NCBI GenBank assembly: GCA_037441765.1
Contig: JBBIRM010000133.1
Coordinates: 1-8,014 of the forward strand
DNA length: 8,014 nt
From: JBBIRM01 sp037441765
GTDB taxonomy: Bacteria; Desulfobacterota; BSN033; UBA1163
Direction: 5' to 3'
The number at the start of each line of letters is the position of its first letter. The stretch's first letter is position 1. Made by a program: the position numbers and the translations under genes. This document shows, piece by piece, positions 1 to 5,788 of this stretch. Below the pieces are notes generated by a model that saw only the letters and a list, made by a program, of their open reading frames with translations, searched no databases and was not told the origin of the DNA.

Positions 1-1
1 G

Positions 2-745
2 GCTGTCGCCCTTTTAAAAGATAGGAAAGGAGAGATCAAACTTGACCTTCCAGTTACAGGTAGCCTCGATGATCCGAAATTCAGTGTTTGGAAGGTTATT
101 CTGAAAATTCTTGTCAACCTGATTACGAAGGCGGCCACCTCTCCATTCTCCCTTCTCGGAGCGGTGTTCGGAGGAGGAGAGGAATTAAGTTATGTCGAAT
201 TTGATTTTGGGAGCCCAACCCTTACAGAGCCCAATATTAAAAAATTACAAACCATGACTAAGGTTCTTCATGAGAGGCCCTCACTCAAGGTAGATATTGT
301 GGGCTATGTGGATTTGGAAAAGGACAGGGAAGGATTGAAACAGTATCTATTTAACCGGAAACTCAAGGCACAGAAATTAAAAGAGATGGTTAAAAAAGGG
401 CAACCTCCTGTACCTGTGGATGAGGTCAAAATTGAACCCGCGGAGTATGGGAAATATTTAAAAATGGCTTATAAAGAAGAGAAATTTCCCAAGCCCAAAA
501 ATATCATTGGGATGGCAAAGGATATCCCTGTTCCGGAAATGGAAAAATTGATGTACGCTCATATCGAGGTCAAGGAGGGTGACCTGAGAACTCTTGCATC
601 CCAACGGGCGATGAAGGTGAAGGAGGTCATCTTAAGATCCGGACAGGTTGAACCTGAAAGAATATTTATTCTTGAACCAAAAACGCTTTCCCCTGAAAAA
701 AAGGAGAAGGTTAGGGATAGTCGGGTTGATTTTAAACTGAAATAA
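2..745 (+). CDS. DUF748 / AsmA-like periplasmic protein, C-terminal part (5' end outside window)
   Basis: The reading frame is open from base 2 to a TAA at 743-745, giving 247 residues of a longer protein. Family-typical sequence starts before the first in-frame GTG at 164 (a stretch reading LDLPVTGSLDDPKFSV, then TKAATSPFSLLGAVFGGGE), so 164 is not the true start and the gene enters from the left. The run LPVTGSLDDPKF and the Ala/Thr-rich ATSPFSLLG stretch are hallmarks of the C-terminal part of DUF748 proteins, very large periplasmic proteins related to AsmA. A following segment (SYVEFDFGSPTL, then VDIVGYVDLEKDREGL) resembles an OmpA-like fold, with D/R positions like those of peptidoglycan-binding domains; I infer this only from pattern. 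The tail is Lys/Glu rich. It probably acts in envelope assembly or lipid transport, but the exact role is unknown. The next gene, mscL, starts 30 bp downstream. Confidence 0.85.
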   Translation, partial: AVALLKDRKGEIKLDLPVTGSLDDPKFSVWKVILKILVNLITKAATSPFSLLGAVFGGGEELSYVEFDFGSPTLTEPNIKKLQTMTKVLHERPSLKVDIVGYVDLEKDREGLKQYLFNRKLKAQKLKEMVKKGQPPVPVDEVKIEPAEYGKYLKMAYKEEKFPKPKNIIGMAKDIPVPEMEKLMYAHIEVKEGDLRTLASQRAMKVKEVILRSGQVEPERIFILEPKTLSPEKKEKVRDSRVDFKLK

Positions 746-775
746 AAATATTCTTCTGGAAAGGAGGGTCTATCG

Positions 776-1222
776 GTGCTAAAAGAGTTTAAAGAATTTG
801 CGATGCGCGGAAATGTTTTAGATATGGCGGTGGGAATCATTATAGGAGGAGCCTTTGGCACAATTGTGAACTCATTGGTTCAAGACGTGATCATGCCTCC
901 AATAGGTCTGCTTCTTGGAAATGTCGATTTTTCCAATATCTTTATCATCCTCAAAGAAGGTAAGGGGGTGGGTCCTTATGCTTCGCTTGCTTCCGCGAAA
1001 TCAGCAGGAGCGGTTACTCTCAACCTCGGAGTGTTCATCAATACCCTTGTCAGTTTCATCATCATCGCTTTTGCGGTTTTTCTTCTCGTAAAAACCGTAA
1101 ATCAACTCAGACGTAAAGAGGAACCACCTGCCCCCAGCACTAAAGAATGTTCCTACTATTTCTCAAAGATTCCGATTCAGGCCATCCGATGTCCAAACTG
1201 TACATCCGAACTGAAGACCTGA
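776..1222 (+). CDS. mscL: Large-conductance mechanosensitive channel MscL
   Basis: Inner-membrane channel, a homopentamer in the known family, that opens under membrane tension and releases solutes during hypo-osmotic shock. The 148-residue product begins with the near-invariant amphipathic N-terminus and first helix (KEFAMRGNVLDMAVG, then GGAFGTIVNSLVQDVIMPPIG). TM1 spans about residues 14-42, a periplasmic loop follows, and TM2 is about 80-105 (NLGVFINTLVSFIIIAFAVF). The start is GTG at 776, chosen because the family N-terminus begins exactly there and AAGGAGGG at 761-768 lies 7 bp upstream. The cytoplasmic tail carries the short Cys motif found in many deltaproteobacterial-type MscL proteins, but it is incomplete: C125, C139 and C142 are present, while the position expected to be the second Cys is Tyr128. 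It sits between the DUF748 gene (30 bp gap) and the BrkB-family gene (26 bp gap), probably in one transcript. Confidence 0.96.
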   Translation: MLKEFKEFAMRGNVLDMAVGIIIGGAFGTIVNSLVQDVIMPPIGLLLGNVDFSNIFIILKEGKGVGPYASLASAKSAGAVTLNLGVFINTLVSFIIIAFAVFLLVKTVNQLRRKEEPPAPSTKECSYYFSKIPIQAIRCPNCTSELKT

Positions 1223-1248
1223 TAAGGTGTTGAAAAGGGGAAAATCTA

Positions 1249-2577
1249 ATGTTTTCTCAAATGGTAAAATTTTTCAATACCGGAATCTGGGAGATTCGTT
1301 TGAAGGATCTCCCTCCTATTAAGGCCCTTGGTATTGGATACCTCAGAGTATTTCTTTTGGCTTCTAAAGAATTTTTTAAGAATCGCTGTCAGAGAACGGC
1401 TTCGGTATTGACCTATTATTCTTTGCTCAATGTGGTCCCAGTGGTTGCAGTGGCTTTTGCTATTGCAAAAGGTTTTGGACTTGAAAAACTTATTGAAAAA
1501 CAGATCCTCCAGATGGCCGAGAAAGCCAACTGGCAATCGGATATCACCCATCAGATTCTGATGTTTTCTAACAGACTCCTTGATCAGGCAAAGGGTGGTA
1601 TCATTGCTGGTGTCGGTGTCGTCATGCTCTTTTGGACGGTGATATCCATCTTAGGTAAGATTGAGGAGTCATTAAATAACATCTGGGAAGTGAAGAAAGG
1701 AAGAACTCTTGTTAGAAAATTTAGTGACTATATTGCCTTGATGGTCTTTGCCCCAGTTCTACTGGTTATCTCCACCAGTGCCACCGTTTTGGTAGCAGGA
1801 CAGGTGAAATTGATCATGGGCAAGATTGCCCTTTTGGGGATGTTTAGCTCAATTATCATATTTTTGCTCAACATATTGCCCTATGTCTCCATCTGGTTTT
1901 TGTTAACCTTAGTCTATCTGGTCATGCCCAATACGCGAATTCCAATTAAATCCGCTCTCATAGGGGGAATTTCTGCAGGGACCATTACCCAGATCGTTCA
2001 ATGGTTATATATTAAATTCCAGATCGGAGCGGCCAAATATGGGGCCATTTATGGAAGTTTTGCTGCCTTACCCCTTTTTTTAGTAACGCTTCAAATCAGT
2101 TGGATGATTGTTCTTTTTGGAGCAGAAATTTCTTATGCCAATGAACATTATGAAACCTATGGATTTCATCCAGATTATTCTCGGTTAAGTTTTGCCTCTA
2201 AGAGAAAACTTGCCCTGGAGATCTTTCACTTGTTGGTTAAGAAGTTTTCCCAAGGGGAAAAGGCACTCACTGCTAGAAACATTTCGGGGCTATTAGAAAT
2301 ACCTGTTCGCCTTGTTCGACAACTCCTGTATGAATTGATAGAGGTTGGGCTAGTTGTTGAAACAGTGACAGAGAAGAAAAGTGAACCCACCTTCCAACCA
2401 GGAAGACCGATTGAAAACCTTACACTAAAAGAGGCTCTCGATGCCTATGACCATCGCGGCATAATCACTGATGCTTTTCGCCATTCTGATGAGGCAGAGA
2501 AAATTACCAATTACTTAAAGAGTATTTCTGAAGTCTCAGAGAGGGCTCCAGGAAATGTTGTGGTTAAAGAGATTTGA
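1249..2577 (+). CDS. YihY/BrkB family (UPF0761) membrane protein with C-terminal winged-helix-like domain
   Basis: A 442-residue integral membrane protein. About six hydrophobic segments are visible (roughly residues 52-73, 117-138, 160-185, 197-226, 234-258, 269-293). Family signatures include RTASVLTYYSLLNVVP near 49-64, SLNNIWEVKKGR near 141-152 and KYGAIYGSFAALPLFL near 263-278. The family was once called ribonuclease BN, but that assignment is obsolete; its molecular function is unsettled and transporter-like roles have been suggested. Residues about 320-372 (LALEIFHLLVKKF, then LTARNISGLLEIPVRLVRQLLYEL) look like a winged helix, a tail I believe occurs in other proteobacterial members. 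ATG at 1249 is preferred: AAGGGG at 1235-1240 is 8 bp upstream; a second ATG at 1261 is less well placed. It follows mscL by 26 bp and probably shares its transcript. Confidence 0.9.
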   Translation: MFSQMVKFFNTGIWEIRLKDLPPIKALGIGYLRVFLLASKEFFKNRCQRTASVLTYYSLLNVVPVVAVAFAIAKGFGLEKLIEKQILQMAEKANWQSDITHQILMFSNRLLDQAKGGIIAGVGVVMLFWTVISILGKIEESLNNIWEVKKGRTLVRKFSDYIALMVFAPVLLVISTSATVLVAGQVKLIMGKIALLGMFSSIIIFLLNILPYVSIWFLLTLVYLVMPNTRIPIKSALIGGISAGTITQIVQWLYIKFQIGAAKYGAIYGSFAALPLFLVTLQISWMIVLFGAEISYANEHYETYGFHPDYSRLSFASKRKLALEIFHLLVKKFSQGEKALTARNISGLLEIPVRLVRQLLYELIEVGLVVETVTEKKSEPTFQPGRPIENLTLKEALDAYDHRGIITDAFRHSDEAEKITNYLKSISEVSERAPGNVVVKEI

Positions 2578-2592
2578 GAAGTCAGATAAGAA

Positions 2593-2605
2593 GATTGACT
2601 CAATC
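2593..2605. repeat. Perfect 13-bp palindrome GATTGA-C-TCAATC
   Basis: Six-base arms (2593-2598 and 2600-2605) flank one central C, 15 bp after the BrkB-family stop codon. As RNA it could only form a weak 5-bp stem with a 3-nt loop. A T-rich stretch (2629-2636) begins about 23 nt later, too far for a standard intrinsic terminator. It could be a protein-binding site or chance; no regulator is known from the sequence. Confidence 0.5.
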
Positions 2606-2641
2606 CAAATAAATTATTTCTATTCCCTCTTTTTTTATATT

Positions 2642-2670
2642 TTGACCTAATGAATCCTATCTGTTAAAAT
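2642..2670 (+). promoter_or_regulatory. Candidate sigma70-type promoter for radA
   Basis: TTGACC at 2642-2647 matches the -35 consensus at 5 of 6 bases. It is followed by exactly 17 bp and TAAAAT at 2665-2670, which matches the -10 consensus at 5 of 6. Transcription would start near 2677 and read into radA, and possibly on into the TPR-GH153 gene 59 bp beyond it. The site lies in AT-rich DNA, where chance matches are common. Confidence 0.5.
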
Positions 2671-2820
2671 GCTTTCATCTTTCCCCAAAGATTAGAGATC
2701 GTTTAATTATAATGATCCTACTGCAAAAGTATTAAATTAGATGTTGTACAGTTAAGTTTTTATGGGCGATTCTAAATACGAGATTCACCAACTATTACCA
2801 TCAGATTCATTGATGATCTT

Positions 2821-4191
2821 ATGACAAAAGCCAAAACCCATTTTGTCTGTCAAACCTGTGGATATCAGGCTCCCAAGTGGTTGGGCAGGTGTCCAGGATG
2901 TCAAGAATGGAACACCTTTGTTGAAGAGAGGGTGGTGGAGGAGAAGGTTTCTGAGCGGGATTTTCTCGGCCTTGAAACAGATTCCATTCCTGTTCCGATT
3001 ACTGAAGTCGAAGCCGAAGGGAAGGGGAGGCTTACGATTGGAATTGGAGAGTTGGACAGGGTTCTTGGGGGTGGGATTGTATTAGGGTCAATGGTCCTGG
3101 TTGGAGGAGATCCTGGCATTGGAAAATCCACCCTCCTTCTTCAGATGATGGATCGATTAGCCTCAAAAGGGTTAAAGGTTCTCTATATCTCTGGTGAGGA
3201 GTCTCTCCAGCAGACGAAGATGAGGGCAGATCGATTGGGAGTCTCCTCGAAAAACCTATTGGTTGTCTCGGAAACCTCTTTAGAGAGAATCCTTCAGGAT
3301 ATTCAGACCCTCAGCCCCTCAACCGTTGTTGTGGATTCCATTCAAACCATCTACTGCTCAGAAATTTCCTCAACCCCTGGATCCATCAGTCAGGTGAGGG
3401 AAGCCTCGAATCGATTGCTCTATTTGGCCAAACACCTCTCTATCCCCATCTTTATTGTCGGACATGTGACCAAGGAGGGTTTTATTGCAGGGCCAAAGGT
3501 ATTGGAACACATGGTAGATACTGTTCTCTACTTTGAAGGTGATCCAAACCACACCTACCGTATACTGCGGGCGGTTAAGAACCGATATGGTTCCACCAAT
3601 GAAATTGGTGTTTTCGAGATGAAGGATTCGGGGCTGTCGGAAGTTCTTAACCCCTCTGAATTTTTTCTATCAGAGAGATCCCAAATGACTTCTGGTTCTG
3701 TGGTTGTACCAAGCCTTGGAGGTTCAAGGCCTATCTTGATTGAAATTCAGGCATTGGTTGTATCCTCAAACTTTGGTGTGCCGAGGAGAACCGCGCAAGG
3801 GATAGATGTCAATCGCCTCTCCCTTCTTGTCGCAGTCATGGAAAAACGATTGGGGATTCATCTCTCCAGCCATGACATTTTCTTAAACGTTGCTGGAGGG
3901 ATCAGGATTGAAGAGCCGGGGGCAGACCTGGGGGCTATTGCTTCAATTGCCTCAAGCTTTAAAGACAAATCCATTAATCCTGAGACCATCATCTTTGGGG
4001 AAGTGGGGCTTGGAGGAGAGGTTAGAGGAGTAAGTCAGTCTGAGGGAAGGTTAAGAGAATCAGCGCGATTGGGATTCAGGAAGGCTTTACTTCCAAAACA
4101 GAATCTTGAGAAAATCCATGAAGTGAAAGGAATCGAAACGATCGGTGTCGGAACGGTTCGAGAAGCGGTTGAACTCCTGTTCAAGATTTGA
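2821..4191 (+). CDS. radA: DNA repair protein RadA (Sms)
   Basis: RadA is a hexameric RecA-like ATPase/helicase that processes recombination intermediates and drives branch migration in the cytoplasm. All expected parts are visible in the 456 residues, a normal family length. An N-terminal zinc finger has C10, C13, C24 and C27 (CQTCGY and CPGC). Walker A is GDPGIGKST at 96-104 and Walker B is VVVDS at 169-173. The RadA-specific KNRYG motif is at 253-257, and a C-terminal Lon-protease-like domain covers roughly 275-456 (GVPRRTAQGIDVNR, then NVAGGIRIEEPGADLG). As is usual for RadA, that domain appears to be structural, not proteolytic. ATG at 2821 fits the family N-terminus exactly, yet no clear Shine-Dalgarno sequence precedes it, and a 20-codon ORF ends in a TGA overlapping this ATG. 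A promoter candidate lies at 2642-2670. Confidence 0.97.
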   Translation: MTKAKTHFVCQTCGYQAPKWLGRCPGCQEWNTFVEERVVEEKVSERDFLGLETDSIPVPITEVEAEGKGRLTIGIGELDRVLGGGIVLGSMVLVGGDPGIGKSTLLLQMMDRLASKGLKVLYISGEESLQQTKMRADRLGVSSKNLLVVSETSLERILQDIQTLSPSTVVVDSIQTIYCSEISSTPGSISQVREASNRLLYLAKHLSIPIFIVGHVTKEGFIAGPKVLEHMVDTVLYFEGDPNHTYRILRAVKNRYGSTNEIGVFEMKDSGLSEVLNPSEFFLSERSQMTSGSVVVPSLGGSRPILIEIQALVVSSNFGVPRRTAQGIDVNRLSLLVAVMEKRLGIHLSSHDIFLNVAGGIRIEEPGADLGAIASIASSFKDKSINPETIIFGEVGLGGEVRGVSQSEGRLRESARLGFRKALLPKQNLEKIHEVKGIETIGVGTVREAVELLFKI

Positions 4192-4214
4192 AAACCAGAT
4201 TTTTGGAATCACTT

Positions 4215-4230
4215 ATTAATGTAAGCATTA
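4215..4230. repeat. Inverted repeat TTAATG-taag-CATTAA between radA and the TPR-GH153 gene
   Basis: Perfect 6-base arms flank a 4-base loop. It lies 23 bp after the radA stop and 20 bp before the next start codon. It is AT-rich and lacks a following T tract, so it is not a convincing terminator. It could be an operator or a weak RNA hairpin just upstream of the ribosome binding site at 4237-4242. Confidence 0.4.
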
Positions 4231-4250
4231 AATATTGGGAGGAATAATTC

Positions 4251-5780
4251 ATGCGAAGATGGTGGGCTGGATTGATTTTAATACTTTTCATTCTTTCCTC
4301 TTTCCCTTATGGCAGAGGCCAGGAGGGGATCAAAAGCCCTGCAGAGATTTACGATGCCTCCATGGATCTTTATCACAAGAACCGCTGTGAGGAGGCCCTG
4401 AAGGGTTTTTCAGAGATTATTCAGCATTCCTCAACAAGTAAACTCGCCTCCTACTCCCAATACATGATCGGCCTTTGTTATATCAAGATGGGAAGATATG
4501 AAGAGGCTATTGAGCAATTGAGTCTCTATTTAAAAAATTTTCCCAACGGGGATAGGGTCAAGGAGGCAGAGATTGGAATCCACCTCTCAAAGGAGAAGTT
4601 GAAGGAGAAAGAGATCCTATCCACTCCTAAGTCAGTACCCCAGAAGGAAGGGGTAAAAAGACGAATCTGTGCTCAGATCTCCTACTTGGATTCAAGAAAT
4701 CTCTTTGAGGTTGAGAAGAAAATGAAGGCCCTGAAAGAGGCGGGGGTCAATACATTGATCCTGAGAGTCTTCCAGAACAGAGGGGATCGTGTTTATAGAT
4801 TTGTAAAATCCCAGGGGGAGGAAGGTGTATATTTCCAGACAAAGTATGCTCCAGTAATAGAGGATGTCTTAGGTAAACTGGTTGAGATTGCCCATCGAAA
4901 TGGGCTGGCTATATTTGCCTGGATGACCACCCGTTATGCAGACTACGGGTTAATTGGACATCCTGAATATCGATGTAAACGTTACAATTTTGAGACGAGA
5001 AGGACGGAGATTGCCAGAGGGTATAATCTTTTTCATCCAGATGTATTAGAACGTCTCGAAGGTCTTTTCCGTGATCTCGGACGTTATCCCATTGACGGAA
5101 TTCTTTTCCAGGACGACCTGGTCCTTAGGCACAACGAGGATTTCAGCCCAGAGGCCAATAAGGCCTTTCAGAAGGAGTTTGGATATATCCCGCATCCTGA
5201 CCATTTTTATATCGATCCGTATAAATCGGAGTCAGGAAAATATTATGTGAAGGCCTATACGGAGCGCTTCTGGACCTGGGCAAACTGGAAGAACCAATGG
5301 TTGATGAAAGTGGCCAAGCGATTGATGAATGCAGCCAGGGAGTCAAACCCAAACCTACAATTTGCAATCAATCTCTATTTTGAAACTATCCTCAACGCTT
5401 CGAATGCGGTTGCCTGGTTTTCACAGACCATTACCGGTGCCCTCGAGAACCGTTTCGATTACTATGCCATCATGGCCTACCACCGACAGGCGATGAAAAG
5501 CAGGAATATAGAGGTTGGGGAGGCCATTGCCCTGATGGCAGAGGTGGCGAAGAAAGCGATTCAATTGGTAGGCGATCCATCGAGGGTTTTGATGAAGGTC
5601 TGGGTTCTCAACTGGAAGAGCAATGAGGCTGTAAGCTTTGAACTGGCCCCTTTAAAAGAGATTGATGAAATTTTATCCAGAATCTTAGATCAAGGTGAAG
5701 TCAGCCTGGCTTTTGTCCCTTACTTAGAATTATTCCCCATCCAACAATTTAAGGATAAGTGGATATCCGATTCTCCATAA
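4251..5780 (+). CDS. Secreted TPR-repeat protein with PgaB-type glycoside hydrolase (GH153/GHL13-like) domain
   Basis: The 509-residue product starts with a signal peptide or membrane anchor (two Arg, then WWAGLILILFILSSF to about residue 18), so it acts outside the cytoplasm. Residues about 31-120 form two to three TPR-like repeats (YHKNRCEEALKGFSEII; YIKMGRYEEAIEQLSLYLKNFP). From about 137 to the end it resembles the C-terminal half of PgaB, which cleaves partly deacetylated poly-beta-1,6-N-acetylglucosamine: GLAIFAWMTTR near 218-228, the acidic DGILFQDD at 282-289 (E. coli PgaB has DGILFHDD), and YYAIMAYHRQAM near 404-415. The N-terminal CE4 deacetylase domain of true PgaB is missing. ATG at 4251 has GGGAGG at 4237-4242, 8 bp upstream. 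It follows radA by 59 bp and converges on the sulfatase gene. The natural substrate is unproven; another amino-sugar polymer is possible. Confidence 0.82.
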   Translation: MRRWWAGLILILFILSSFPYGRGQEGIKSPAEIYDASMDLYHKNRCEEALKGFSEIIQHSSTSKLASYSQYMIGLCYIKMGRYEEAIEQLSLYLKNFPNGDRVKEAEIGIHLSKEKLKEKEILSTPKSVPQKEGVKRRICAQISYLDSRNLFEVEKKMKALKEAGVNTLILRVFQNRGDRVYRFVKSQGEEGVYFQTKYAPVIEDVLGKLVEIAHRNGLAIFAWMTTRYADYGLIGHPEYRCKRYNFETRRTEIARGYNLFHPDVLERLEGLFRDLGRYPIDGILFQDDLVLRHNEDFSPEANKAFQKEFGYIPHPDHFYIDPYKSESGKYYVKAYTERFWTWANWKNQWLMKVAKRLMNAARESNPNLQFAINLYFETILNASNAVAWFSQTITGALENRFDYYAIMAYHRQAMKSRNIEVGEAIALMAEVAKKAIQLVGDPSRVLMKVWVLNWKSNEAVSFELAPLKEIDEILSRILDQGEVSLAFVPYLELFPIQQFKDKWISDSP

Positions 5781-5788
5781 CCTCAGTT

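Larger units (their letters stand above)
2578..2820. other. AT-rich intergenic region upstream of radA
   Basis: This gap separates the DUF748-mscL-BrkB block from radA. It holds a perfect 13-bp palindrome (2593-2605), a pyrimidine/T-rich stretch (2619-2637), a promoter candidate (2642-2670), three GATTC copies (2768, 2782, 2804) and a 20-codon ORF (2762-2824) running into the radA start. I see no tRNA, riboswitch or strong terminator here. The length between the predicted promoter and the radA start would leave an untranslated leader of about 145 nt. Confidence 0.7.

Noticed and set aside
164..745. A complete 193-residue gene starting at GTG 164
   Set aside because: The same frame is open to base 2 and already encodes DUF748-typical sequence upstream of 164, so this is an internal GTG of a longer protein.
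1246..1551. Minus-strand ORF of 101 residues
   Set aside because: It lies wholly within the clearly coding BrkB-family gene and its translation has no recognisable features.
2593..2637. Intrinsic terminator after the BrkB-family gene
   Set aside because: The stem is short and AT-rich, and the T-rich stretch begins about 23 nt after it, so it does not fit the standard hairpin-plus-U-tract form.
4251..5780. Naming the TPR-hydrolase gene pgaB
   Set aside because: The CE4 deacetylase domain that defines PgaB is absent, and TPR repeats occupy the N-terminal part.
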